Source: a virus. Taken from it: a DNA stretch of 64,000 bases. The notes beneath the pieces were generated by a model, which did no database searches, had not been told where the DNA came from, and saw nothing but the letters and a program-made list of their open reading frames with translations. The position numbers and the translations under genes were made by a program. This document shows positions 52,906 to 61,333 of this stretch, piece by piece (within the stretch, counting starts at the first letter, position 1; every line of letters begins with the position of its first letter). The stretch covers positions 64,001-128,000 of IMG/VR virus record IMGVR_UViG_3300043444_000502; one strand, written 5' to 3'.

Positions 52906-53320
52906 CGAAAAGAGCGTCGAGTGGACTCCAGCAAGTATGTTGGAAGTTACCCTAAACGAGCCAGATGATTTCTTAAAAGTGAGAGAAACACTTACACGAA
53001 TTGGTGTAGCATCACGTAAAGATAGAAAACTGTATCAGTCATGTCATATCTTGCATAAACAAGGCAGATATTTCATTGTACATTTTAAAGAATTATTTGT
53101 ATTAGATGGAAAACCATCCACTATTACTGAGAATGATATTCAACGTCGCAATACTATTGCAATTTTGTTATCTGACTGGGGATTAGTAACTATAAATAAT
53201 GGCGAACAAGCCAAAGATCGTGCTCCTCTAAGACAGATCAAAGTATTGTCATTTAGAGAACGCGATGAATGGGAATTGTGTCCTAAATATAATATCGGTA
53301 ATACGCGTAAAGATTTCTAA
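52895..53320 (+). CDS. regA: Translational repressor RegA
   Basis: A 141-residue homologue of T4 RegA (122 residues) with an N-terminal extension. Core blocks LNEPDDFLKVRETLTRIG, LYQSCHILHKQGRYFIVHFKE and the RNTIAILLSDWGL region are well kept. RegA binds start regions of early messages to shut down their translation. The 45-44-62-regA order is as in T4, with small insertions. Confidence 0.95.
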   Translation: MENNEKSVEWTPASMLEVTLNEPDDFLKVRETLTRIGVASRKDRKLYQSCHILHKQGRYFIVHFKELFVLDGKPSTITENDIQRRNTIAILLSDWGLVTINNGEQAKDRAPLRQIKVLSFRERDEWELCPKYNIGNTRKDF

Positions 53321-53400
53321 ATCCCTTCGGGATGGGAACTGGCTTTGAGGGTGTGCCAGTTAAGAAACACCTCACTATACGCCTTATGGGTATAGGACAA
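53321..53400 (+). other. Structured leader: three consecutive hairpins
   Basis: Between regA and hsp20 lie three inverted repeats: ATCCC/GGGAT (53321-53333), AACTGGC/GCCAGTT (53337-53361, perfect 7 bp) and TATAC/GTATA (53376-53394). They have no T tracts. They may be part of the hsp20 5' leader, an RNA processing site or a weak regA terminator. Confidence 0.55.
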
Positions 53401-53408
53401 TTTATAAC

Positions 53409-53436
53409 TTTTTAACTCGCTTAATAGGAGCAAAAA
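53409..53436 (+). promoter_or_regulatory. ROSE-like RNA thermometer before hsp20
   Basis: CTCGCT (53416-53421) can pair with the ribosome binding site AGGAG (53426-53430), leaving one bulged G and a 4-base TAAT loop. Outside it, TTTTT (53409-53413) can pair with AAAAA (53432-53436). A UCGCU opposite AGGA with a bulged G is the known signature of ROSE elements, which melt on warming to free the ribosome site of small heat shock genes. The ATG is 7 bases downstream. Confidence 0.7.
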
Positions 53437-53437
53437 T

Positions 53438-53947
53438 ATGAACACATTAGTAAAAGACTTTTTTCAGAAGCCATTTGAAGTTTTAAACGTTTCATCTAAG
53501 GACTTCGACAAATTCTTCGTTGGTTTCGACGAGCAATTCGATCGTATGGCAAAAACTGCCCAAGAACTAACTAAGAACATTCCAGCATATCCTCCATTCA
53601 ATATCAAAAAAGAATCTGATAACAAATACTCTATCGAGATGGCTGTTGCAGGATTCTCTCAATCTGATATTGATATTACTCTTGACGGCAATAAACTTAC
53701 TATTACAGGTAAGACAACTGATGATGCTGAAGGTGGTGAATTCTTATTTAAAGGAATTGCTAATCGCGCATTCACACGCACATTTGCACTAGCTGATAAG
53801 ATTGAAGTTCAATCTGCAGAAATCGTAAATGGTATGTTGAAGGTTGCTCTTGACAAGTTGGCAGAAGTGTCTACTGTTAAGAAGATTGAGGTTAAAGGCG
53901 CTAAAAAGTCTAAGAAAGAATTCTTAGCTGAAGAAGCTGCTGAGTAA
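53438..53947 (+). CDS. hsp20: Small heat shock protein Hsp20
   Basis: A 169-residue alpha-crystallin chaperone of the IbpA type. The core (about 50-135) includes AVAGFSQSDIDITLDGNKLTI, GIANRAFTRTFALAD and NGMLKVALDK. It has a Lys-rich C-terminal tail and lacks a clear IxI end. Such genes are near-universal in marine T4-like phages. Translation is probably controlled by the RNA hairpin just upstream. Confidence 0.93.
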   Translation: MNTLVKDFFQKPFEVLNVSSKDFDKFFVGFDEQFDRMAKTAQELTKNIPAYPPFNIKKESDNKYSIEMAVAGFSQSDIDITLDGNKLTITGKTTDDAEGGEFLFKGIANRAFTRTFALADKIEVQSAEIVNGMLKVALDKLAEVSTVKKIEVKGAKKSKKEFLAEEAAE

Positions 53948-53964
53948 TAATCTTCATCAGAGGT

Positions 53965-53985
53965 AAGGGCGGGCAACCGCCCTTT
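53965..53985 (+). terminator. Terminator after hsp20
   Basis: AAGGGCGG, a GCAA tetraloop, CCGCCCTT: perfect 8-bp GC-rich stem with a GNRA loop and a short T run. It ends 9 bases before the next ATG. Confidence 0.85.
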
Positions 53986-53993
53986 GTGGTTTT

Positions 53994-54575
53994 ATGATCG
54001 TAAGAAAATTAAAAAGCACTAAAGATAAAGAATTAGTTAAACTACATTTATATAGTTTAACTGGTGAAGATCGTCGCCTTAGATTTGGATCTATGGTTAG
54101 TGATACGTATATTAGAGATTATGTTGATTTATCTTGGAATGATGAAAAAAACCAATGGTTTGGTTGTATTGTAAATGGTGCATTAGTTTCCGCATGCCAC
54201 GTAGCCATATATAATAATGAGGGCGAACTCGGATGTTCAGTCGATAAAAACTATCGAGGACATGGATTAGCTCAAGAAATGTTTGATAGAGCTGTTACAT
54301 ATCTACGTACGCAAAATATTAAAGAAGTCTATATGCATTGTTTGACAGAAAATCAGGCAATGAGACACATTGCAAAAAAGCATGACATGGTAGTTGTTAG
54401 TTGTGATGGAGAAACAGACGCTAAAGTCAAGGTTGAACCACCCACTCCGCTTACCATTTATAAAGATGCATACTTAGATCGTGTAGCAATCTACGACATG
54501 GTTATCAGAACACATTCTGAAATCTATGAAAGATGGCTAAACGCGTTTAGGTATGAGCGGAAAAAAGAAATATAA
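53994..54575 (+). CDS. GNAT-family N-acetyltransferase
   Basis: A 193-residue protein with the GNAT acetyl-CoA motif RGHGLA at 88-93, preceded by the beta-4 strand (ELGCSVDKNY) and followed by QEMFDRAVTYL. The C-terminal 60 residues are family-specific. Target unknown; possible substrates are proteins, sugars or small molecules. It overlaps the next gene by 23 bases. Confidence 0.83.
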   Translation: MIVRKLKSTKDKELVKLHLYSLTGEDRRLRFGSMVSDTYIRDYVDLSWNDEKNQWFGCIVNGALVSACHVAIYNNEGELGCSVDKNYRGHGLAQEMFDRAVTYLRTQNIKEVYMHCLTENQAMRHIAKKHDMVVVSCDGETDAKVKVEPPTPLTIYKDAYLDRVAIYDMVIRTHSEIYERWLNAFRYERKKEI

Positions 54576-54756
54576 AATAGTCTCTATGGACACTGTCTTG
54601 CTAGGTGAATGGCAAATAAAAGCTAGTCAAATGGCAGGACAAATATTATTGCTGATGTATAATCAGCATACCCATGAATTTGTTATTCAATATGTCGATG
54701 ACATAAAGAAAGCAAATATTATAGTTGAATATGTGATTGAAAAAGGAACATTATGA
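54553..54756 (+). CDS. Small hypothetical protein
   Basis: A 67-residue protein, basic at the start (SGKKKYKIVS) and beta-like after. It overlaps the acetyltransferase and the Sm-like gene (ATGA). No family recognised; the context implies co-translation with both. Confidence 0.6.
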   Translation: MSGKKKYKIVSMDTVLLGEWQIKASQMAGQILLLMYNQHTHEFVIQYVDDIKKANIIVEYVIEKGTL

Positions 54757-55037
54757 TTAAATGCATTCAGTTAGTAAATGGCCACGATATTATTGGTGAT
54801 ATTGAAGAACATGGTCCTCACTACATTGTAAAAGAACCTGCAGCAATTCATTTAGTACCGCAACAAGGTACATCATTTGGAGTAGGTTTAATTCCATTTA
54901 TGCCATACAGCGAAAGCAATAAAATCGCAGTCGTTAAAGATAAAGTTGTGATTGAATTTGAACCTTCGATTGAGATGCGCAATAATTACAGCAAATTATT
55001 TGGTGCAGGAATCCAAATCGCTAATGTTATGCCTTAA
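54753..55037 (+). CDS. Sm-like fold protein
   Basis: A 94-residue protein beginning MIKCIQLVNGHDIIGDIEE, with VKEPAAIHLVPQ and VVIEFEPS later, the strand pattern of an Lsm-type domain. It resembles the N-terminal part of the protein at 40371 (shared QLVNG/KLVNG start). It could bind RNA; untested. It ends just before the DNA polymerase promoter. Confidence 0.65.
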   Translation: MIKCIQLVNGHDIIGDIEEHGPHYIVKEPAAIHLVPQQGTSFGVGLIPFMPYSESNKIAVVKDKVVIEFEPSIEMRNNYSKLFGAGIQIANVMP

Positions 55038-55044
55038 AAACTAG

Positions 55045-55073
55045 TTTACTTTTTAATCTAGTTGTGGTATAAT
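55045..55073 (+). promoter_or_regulatory. Sigma70-like promoter, DNA polymerase
   Basis: TTTACT, 17 bases, TATAAT with TGTGG. The expected start of transcription, 7 bases after the box, is the A of the ATG at 55080. Confidence 0.82.
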
Positions 55074-55079
55074 ATAGCT

Positions 55080-57596
55080 ATGGAATTCTATACTAATATA
55101 TCTCGTTACGGCAATCAACTCCTTTATCGTGGATACAAGGATGGTCGCCGTATCCAAACAAAAATCCCCTTTTCTCCAACACTTTTTGTCCCAGTAGAAA
55201 AACCTACGGGATGGATAGCTGTCGATGGAAAACATGTTGAACCATACCGTTGCGAAACTATGCGCGACGCAAAAGAATTTATGGAACGTTATAAAGATGT
55301 TTCTAATTTCGAAATCTATGGTAACACTAATTATATTGCACAATTCGTTACTGAAAAATTTCCAGGAATAATTAAATTTGATCCTACAATTGTCAATATT
55401 ACTTCAATCGATATCGAAGTAGCTTCTAATGAAGGTTTCCCAGAACCAGAAGAAGCAAAATATCCAATCATTTCTATCGCAATTAAGAATAATATTGATA
55501 ACACATATTATGTGTGGGGTCTTGGACCTTATGATGTAAGTAAATCTATTATGCAAAATAATAGAGTTGTGTATGTTCAATGCAAAGATGAACAAGAATT
55601 GTTAGTTCGATTTATAAATCATTGGGGTTCAGCTACACATATTCCAGATATTGTTACAGGTTGGAATATTCGTAATTTTGATATTCCATATATCGTCAAT
55701 CGTTGCGCTCGTATCCTTGATGGTGATACTATTAGAAAATTATCTCCATGGGGTAGAGTCGAAGAAAAACTTGTTACAATGCAAAAGAAACAAGTTCAAA
55801 TGTATGATATCATCGGTATTGCACAACTTGACTGGATGGATTTATTTAAAAAGTTTGGTCACACTTATGGTCCACAAGAAAATTATCGTCTAGATACGAT
55901 TGCTAATACTGTGCTTGGTGAACATAAGCTTGATTATGATGGCACACTACACACATTGTACATGACTGATCATCAGAAGTTTATCGACTATAACATTCGA
56001 GATGTTGATCTTGTTGTTCGTATGGAAGAAAAAGTTGGATTGATCGTTCTATGTTTGACTATGGCTTATAAAGCTGGTGTTAACTATAACGATACATTTG
56101 GTACTACTTCTATTTGGGATACATTAATCTATCGTTATCTTACTCCACAAAATATTGCGGTACCTCCAAATAGAGAATCATTCAAAGAAGCTTATGATGG
56201 TGGTTATGTTAAGGAACCGCAATGTGGTGTGCATGATTGGGTTGCATCATTCGACGTAAACTCTCTGTATCCAAACATCATTGTACAATGGAACATGTCA
56301 CCTGAAACTATCGTTAAAGGTCGTCATGATCATCGTGTAAGTCCTGATTCTATTCTCGAAGGTTATGTACCTGAGAAGACTGAATATGGTGTATGTGGTT
56401 CTGGTCAAATGTTCTCTAATGAGAAACAGGGTTTCATGCCTAAGATTATTGAAGAACTATATGATGAGCGTGTTAAAGTTAAGAAGATGATGCTAGCTTC
56501 TAAACGAGAACTTGAATCATGTGATAAAACAAATAAGCAAGAAGTGTATAGAATTGAACGTGATATTGTTCGTTATGAAAATGAACAAACAGCTATTAAA
56601 CTTTTGCTTAACTCACTTTATGGTGCACTTGGTAATAAGTACTTCCGTTACTTTACGATGGAGATTGCAGAAGGCATCACATTATCTGGCCAATCGATCA
56701 TTCGTTGGGCTGAAAAAGCAGTTAATGATTATCTAAATAAAGCACTAAGAAACCAAAAGTACAAAGACTATGTCATCGCTATTGATACTGATTCTGTTTA
56801 TGTTAATCTTGGTGAGGTTGTTAAGGCGTCGAAATTAACAGACAAAACTAAGATCACTAACTTCCTTGATAAGTTGTGCAGTGAAGCATTAGAATCTGTA
56901 TTGGATAAAGCATTCATTCAGATTACAGAAAATATGAATTGCTTTAAGAAGCGTCTAACTATGAAGCGTGAAGCTATTGCAGATCGTGCCATTTGGACTG
57001 CTAAGAAACGTTATATCTTAAATGTACTAGATAACGAAGGTGTACGATATGCAAAACCGAAGCTTAAGATCATGGGAATCGAGGCGATCAAGTCCTCAAC
57101 ACCGGGCACGTGTCGCGAGGCTTTTGAAGAATTGTTTAAAGTGCTCATCTCAGGTACGGAAACTGAAACTCAAACTTTTATTCAATCTTATAGAGAAAAA
57201 TTTGAGTCACTTCCGCCCGAAGATAAAGCGTTCCCGCGCGGGGTTTCACAAGTTAAGGAATACCAATCGCGTGATACGATCTACAAGAAAGGTACGCCGA
57301 TAAATTCACGTGCTGCTATCTTGTATAATCATATGCTTGATAAAAACGGATTGAAGACTTATACACCAATCCGTGGTGGTGACAAGATTAAGTACATTTA
57401 TTTGTATCCAAACAATCCAACAAAAGAAGATGTAATTGGATTTGTAGATATTTTACCACCTGAATTTAAACTAGATAAGTATATCGATAACGATAAACAA
57501 TTTGAAAAGGCTTTTCTTGAACCAGCTAAATTAATTTTAGATGCTATCGGTTGGAAAGCTGAACCAGTTGCAACATTAGAGGACTTTTTTGGATGA
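55080..57596 (+). CDS. 43: DNA polymerase gp43 (family B)
   Basis: An 838-residue family B polymerase (T4 gp43 is 898). Exonuclease motif SIDIEV near 111-116, motif A FDVNSLYPNI near 390, motif B around KLLLNSLYGALGNKYFRY near 510, motif C IDTDSVY near 567. I chose the ATG at 55080; the upstream TTG lies inside the promoter. No ribosome binding site is visible. Around 57040-57300 G/C content rises sharply. It overlaps a halogenase gene by 4 bases. Confidence 0.96.
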   Translation: MEFYTNISRYGNQLLYRGYKDGRRIQTKIPFSPTLFVPVEKPTGWIAVDGKHVEPYRCETMRDAKEFMERYKDVSNFEIYGNTNYIAQFVTEKFPGIIKFDPTIVNITSIDIEVASNEGFPEPEEAKYPIISIAIKNNIDNTYYVWGLGPYDVSKSIMQNNRVVYVQCKDEQELLVRFINHWGSATHIPDIVTGWNIRNFDIPYIVNRCARILDGDTIRKLSPWGRVEEKLVTMQKKQVQMYDIIGIAQLDWMDLFKKFGHTYGPQENYRLDTIANTVLGEHKLDYDGTLHTLYMTDHQKFIDYNIRDVDLVVRMEEKVGLIVLCLTMAYKAGVNYNDTFGTTSIWDTLIYRYLTPQNIAVPPNRESFKEAYDGGYVKEPQCGVHDWVASFDVNSLYPNIIVQWNMSPETIVKGRHDHRVSPDSILEGYVPEKTEYGVCGSGQMFSNEKQGFMPKIIEELYDERVKVKKMMLASKRELESCDKTNKQEVYRIERDIVRYENEQTAIKLLLNSLYGALGNKYFRYFTMEIAEGITLSGQSIIRWAEKAVNDYLNKALRNQKYKDYVIAIDTDSVYVNLGEVVKASKLTDKTKITNFLDKLCSEALESVLDKAFIQITENMNCFKKRLTMKREAIADRAIWTAKKRYILNVLDNEGVRYAKPKLKIMGIEAIKSSTPGTCREAFEELFKVLISGTETETQTFIQSYREKFESLPPEDKAFPRGVSQVKEYQSRDTIYKKGTPINSRAAILYNHMLDKNGLKTYTPIRGGDKIKYIYLYPNNPTKEDVIGFVDILPPEFKLDKYIDNDKQFEKAFLEPAKLILDAIGWKAEPVATLEDFFG

Positions 57597-59071
57597 ACAC
57601 TAGAATTAAAAAAATGATTATTGTAGGAGGCGGTACAGCTGGTTTAGTTGCTGCCATTATTCACAAACGCCTAAATCCCACTATTGAGATTCAAGTTTTA
57701 GAATCATCAGAGATTGGAATTATCGGCGTTGGAGAAGGTAGCACAGAACATTGGAATATGTTTATTGACCAATGCAATCTAAGTCGTGCAGAAGTGATGA
57801 AAGAATGTGCTGCTACCATTAAAACTGGCATTAAGTTTGTAAATTGGAATGGCAAAGGTGATGACGACGTGTATTTTCATTCAGTGATTGGACCATATGA
57901 TTCAGTGTTCATCAATGGAGTGTTTTCATATTGGACTAATGCATTAGTTACAGGTAAGTCATCAGTTGAAATGACATCGCCTAGAATTCCTGTAAGTATG
58001 TTCCAAAAGGGTGATGGTCCAGGAACTAATCAATATCATTTCGATACCTTTAAACTTAATCAATATTTGCATAAAGTAGCAAAGGAACGTGGTGTTATAT
58101 TTACCGATGCAATAGTCAATGAAGTAAAATTAAAAGAAAACGGTTATGTAAAATCTTTAATTGATAATGCTGGAAATGAATACGTAGCAGATTTTTTCAT
58201 CGATGCTAGTGGATTTAATAGAGTTATCATGAATAAACTAGGAGCAAAATGGATTGATTGCAAAAAGTATTTGCCAATGAATCATGCAATTGCTTTCCCT
58301 ACAGAATATCAAGAAGATATTGACGCATTTACGACTGCACACGCTAGAAATGCAGGTTGGTCATGGCGTATTCCAACTCAAGAACGATTTGGTAATGGAT
58401 ACGTTTTCTGTGATGATTATATCACAAAAGAACAAGCACACGCAGAAATGGAACAAATCTTTGGTAGATCTATTGAAATCGGCCGAGATATTAAATTTGG
58501 TGCAGGTCATGTGGATAGACCGATGATTAATAACTGTACTGCTATTGGTTTAGCTGGCGTTTTCGTTGAACCACTTGAAGCTTCTAGTATTGGTGCAACT
58601 ATTCAACAGTGTTTTGCGTTATCAACATCATTGCAAATGTATGAAGAAGGTAATAAAACATTAGAGAATATTCATAACAAGCAAATGCTTAAAATGTTCT
58701 CAAATATTATTGACTACATTCAAATTCATTATTTTACAAAGCGTGATGATACAGCATTTTGGAAAGATAAACCGTTTGAAATTACAGAATTTAATAAAGA
58801 AACTATTGATACAATGAAACGTTCATTGCCTTCTATTCATTATTTCCAAGATCCATATCTTATGTTTAGACATGTAAATTGGTTTATGACTATGGAAGGA
58901 TTAAAGTTATTTGACATTGAAGAAATTAAGCGTATTCACGCTGAACAACCACCACAGGCTTGGGAAGAAGTGAATACATTTTTTGATAACGCAACTATCG
59001 CATTTAGAGAAGGTGCAAAAAACAAACACCGCGATCAATTGCAAGATATCATGAGCGGTATGTACAATTAA
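57593..59071 (+). CDS. Flavin-dependent halogenase, second copy
   Basis: A 492-residue protein of the tryptophan-halogenase family. GGGTAG at 12-17 for FAD, Lys77 in the PrnA Lys79 position, WxWxIP as WSWRIP at 256-261, and FVEPLEASS at 324-332. It is diverged from the halogenase at 15391 and shorter by 48 residues, so the substrates probably differ. Its ATG overlaps the stop of DNA polymerase (ATGA), which ties its translation to polymerase. Substrate unknown. Confidence 0.9.
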   Translation: MNTRIKKMIIVGGGTAGLVAAIIHKRLNPTIEIQVLESSEIGIIGVGEGSTEHWNMFIDQCNLSRAEVMKECAATIKTGIKFVNWNGKGDDDVYFHSVIGPYDSVFINGVFSYWTNALVTGKSSVEMTSPRIPVSMFQKGDGPGTNQYHFDTFKLNQYLHKVAKERGVIFTDAIVNEVKLKENGYVKSLIDNAGNEYVADFFIDASGFNRVIMNKLGAKWIDCKKYLPMNHAIAFPTEYQEDIDAFTTAHARNAGWSWRIPTQERFGNGYVFCDDYITKEQAHAEMEQIFGRSIEIGRDIKFGAGHVDRPMINNCTAIGLAGVFVEPLEASSIGATIQQCFALSTSLQMYEEGNKTLENIHNKQMLKMFSNIIDYIQIHYFTKRDDTAFWKDKPFEITEFNKETIDTMKRSLPSIHYFQDPYLMFRHVNWFMTMEGLKLFDIEEIKRIHAEQPPQAWEEVNTFFDNATIAFREGAKNKHRDQLQDIMSGMYN

Positions 59072-59074
59072 TAA

Positions 59075-59103
59075 TGTACAACAAAGAAAAAATGTGGTAT
59101 AAT
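59075..59103 (+). promoter_or_regulatory. Sigma70-like promoter, pyrophosphohydrolase gene
   Basis: TGTACA, 17 bases, TATAAT with TGTGG before the -10. Drives the gene at 59124. Confidence 0.86.
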
Positions 59104-59123
59104 ATTATTTTAGGAATTATGAA

Positions 59124-59573
59124 ATGAGTGAATTTATGAACAGTAAATGGGTTGGTGATATTGCAGCAATGCATACAAAATTTGGCGTTAATAAAGTATT
59201 GCGTCAACTTGATCGTGATAAGCTTGAGGCATTCCTTAAGTTTCGAATTGACTTCTTGCAAGAAGAACTTGACGAGATGCGTAAAGCTGTAGTTGATCGT
59301 CAAACTGGCAAGATTGATGCAACTACTGCAGCAGATGATACAGTCGATGCATTGATTGATCTTTGTGTTGTTGCTATTGGTACATTGAATGCTTTCGACG
59401 TAAATGCAGATGAAGCATGGAATCGCGTACATCGTGCAAATATGACTAAGGAAGTTGGTATCAAAGAATCTCGACCAAATCCGCTTGGTCTTCCAGATCT
59501 AATTAAACCTGAAGGTTGGACAGCACCAACTCATGCTGATAACATAGGTATGTTGAACAAAGTATTTGAGTAA
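59124..59573 (+). CDS. MazG/PRA-PH-like NTP pyrophosphohydrolase
   Basis: A 149-residue all-helical protein. FLQEELDEMRKAV (about 44-56) and DDTVDALIDLCVVAIG (about 72-87) give the ExxE...ExxD-like metal site of MazG and phosphoribosyl-ATP pyrophosphohydrolase-type enzymes. The end (PNPLGLPDLIKPEGW) is common in phage members. It may remove dCTP or other nucleotides, which would fit a phage with modified cytosine, as an inference. Confidence 0.8.
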   Translation: MSEFMNSKWVGDIAAMHTKFGVNKVLRQLDRDKLEAFLKFRIDFLQEELDEMRKAVVDRQTGKIDATTAADDTVDALIDLCVVAIGTLNAFDVNADEAWNRVHRANMTKEVGIKESRPNPLGLPDLIKPEGWTAPTHADNIGMLNKVFE

Positions 59574-59917
59574 TGGCAATCTCAACACCTATCGGTCAGA
59601 TTAGGTACAACCCAAATACTCTATTTCAAGAGATTTGGGATGGAAAAACTTGGGTAGAAGTGGATGATACAGGCTTTACACAAATGCCTATTCATACCAT
59701 TTCTGCTAATACTATATCTACAACCGCAGCTTCTAATATTGTTAATACTAATTTGACTGACAACGCTAAAGAAGATTTATATCAATTTTTAAAATCAAAT
59801 CTAAGAGTTGGCGAATACTTAGATGAAAATGGTAAAATTGAATATGTTCAATTAGAACTGCGAGAAGGCGAAGGTTGCACTTGGGAAACAATTCAACGTG
59901 TAAGAATTAAACAATGA
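59573..59917 (+). CDS. Small hypothetical protein
   Basis: A 114-residue protein. It starts with a beta motif like that in fibre or virion proteins (QIRYNPNTLFQEIWDGKTWVEV). One-base overlap with the previous gene and ATGA overlap with the next place it in a nucleotide unit, which is an odd home for a virion-like sequence. Function unknown. Confidence 0.62.
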   Translation: MAISTPIGQIRYNPNTLFQEIWDGKTWVEVDDTGFTQMPIHTISANTISTTAASNIVNTNLTDNAKEDLYQFLKSNLRVGEYLDENGKIEYVQLELREGEGCTWETIQRVRIKQ

Positions 59918-60903
59918 AATATTCTTTGACAGCGTTTGAGTCTATTTTTGATAATAAGACTCATCGGCAAATACATCATGAAACTTGGGAAGCATTCGAA
60001 GCTATGCTTTATAAGATGGCTTCTATTCCTGGATATAAATTAAAAAAGGGCGAACGTCGTGCACCGAAAGGTCTAAAGGCTTCGCCTTTAATTACTCCTG
60101 CAGTTTATGCAGAAAATAAAACACGAGCTAATGATAACGTAATTGAATGGGCTGGTTGGGCTGCTATTGACGTAGATGATCATAAGTTCGAAGGAAATTT
60201 AAAGGACGAACTTCATGCTAAGTATGGCAATTATTATTACGTTTGTTATTCTACTAGCTCTAGTACGAGCGATCATCCTAAGTTTCGGCTTGTCTTCCCA
60301 CTTACGAATGGTGTTAGACAGTCATCGATCAAGCATTTCTGGTATGCACTCAACCGGGAATTCGATGGCATCGGAGATCAACAGACTAAGGACTTATCTA
60401 GAATGTACTATGTCCCTGCGACATATCCTAATGCTAATAACTTCATTTTCACTAATGTTGGTAGTTTTATTAATCCAAATGATTTGATGAATAAACATCC
60501 ATTTGTTGTAACGCAATCAAACGTTGCAACATTTATGGATAGACTTCCGCCAGAAGTGCAAAAGAAAGTTACTGCACATCGTGAAGAACTTTTAAAATCA
60601 CTTGCTAATTATGATTTTGAATGGTCATCATATCAAGATTGTCCATTTGTTAATAAAAAATTAGTCAGTGATTATGCATCAATTGCACATGCAGATGGTT
60701 CTGGTCGTTATGCTATGATTTATAAGATCATGTCATCTATTGCATGCAATGCAATAAAGAAAAAATATCCAATTACTGCTGCACAAATTGCAGAATTAAT
60801 TAGACAACTTGATAGAGATACATCTCGTAGATACCAAAAACGTCCTCTTCAAACAGAAGCAGAACGTGCATTAGAATATGCATATAAAACAGTTGAAATC
60901 TAG
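59914..60903 (+). CDS. Primase/polymerase-like (AEP-type) protein
   Basis: A 329-residue protein. WAAIDVDDH near 80-88 fits the hDhD metal motif of archaeo-eukaryotic primases; SSSTSDHPKFRLVFPL (about 112-128) and DLSRMYYVPATYP (about 155-170) fit the later core motifs. The C-terminal 110 residues are helical, like a PriCT domain. T4 makes primers with gp61, which is not in the window, so this could be an extra primase or a repair enzyme. Bases 60050-60420 are GC-rich relative to the surroundings. Confidence 0.58.
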   Translation: MKYSLTAFESIFDNKTHRQIHHETWEAFEAMLYKMASIPGYKLKKGERRAPKGLKASPLITPAVYAENKTRANDNVIEWAGWAAIDVDDHKFEGNLKDELHAKYGNYYYVCYSTSSSTSDHPKFRLVFPLTNGVRQSSIKHFWYALNREFDGIGDQQTKDLSRMYYVPATYPNANNFIFTNVGSFINPNDLMNKHPFVVTQSNVATFMDRLPPEVQKKVTAHREELLKSLANYDFEWSSYQDCPFVNKKLVSDYASIAHADGSGRYAMIYKIMSSIACNAIKKKYPITAAQIAELIRQLDRDTSRRYQKRPLQTEAERALEYAYKTVEI

Positions 60904-60932
60904 TGTACAGCAAGAAATAAATGTGGTATAAT
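60904..60932 (+). promoter_or_regulatory. Sigma70-like promoter, nucleotide-modification unit
   Basis: TGTACA, 17 bases, TATAAT with TGTGG before the -10, directly after the preceding stop. Starts the unit from 60958 to the window end. Confidence 0.86.
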
Positions 60933-60957
60933 ATTATTATACAATTAAGGAAATAAC

Positions 60958-61332
60958 ATGCAAAAACAATATTCACGTCCATCAGCAAATATTTTGCTAG
61001 AAGCAGCCGAAATTCAAGAGAAAAAGGGTCAAGATTATAATAATGCCGTATCAAGTGTTGAACAAGCAGACTATTACCCGCGCGGTGTAACTTCTATTCT
61101 TGATATCATTAACGCAAAATATCTTCGTATGGTATCTGTACTTGAGACTATGCAAGCTGGTGGAAAGGTTAACTTCGAATCAGTCGAAGATTCAGCACTC
61201 GACATGATCAATTATGCGTCATTTGTAGTAGCTTATATGCGTGGTCAAGTACCCGGTCAAAAACCTGGTTATGATATCTTTAATCGTAAATCTGACGGCA
61301 ATCCTGCATTACTTCCATCTTCTAAGGAATAA
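60958..61332 (+). CDS. Nucleotide-modification-associated protein (DUF1599-like)
   Basis: A 124-residue helical protein. KKGQDYNNAVSS, YYPRGVTSILDIINAKYLRM and SVEDSALDMINYASF match the DUF1599 / nucleotide-modification-associated domain 1 family often found beside thymidylate synthase-like genes in phages. It precedes the hydroxymethylase-like gene by 1 base. The biochemical role of the family is not settled. Confidence 0.75.
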   Translation: MQKQYSRPSANILLEAAEIQEKKGQDYNNAVSSVEQADYYPRGVTSILDIINAKYLRMVSVLETMQAGGKVNFESVEDSALDMINYASFVVAYMRGQVPGQKPGYDIFNRKSDGNPALLPSSKE

Positions 61333-61333
61333 T

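Noticed and set aside
55053-55343. Minus-strand frame at the start of gene 43
   Set aside because: It covers the polymerase promoter and start in antisense, and coding signals belong to gene 43.
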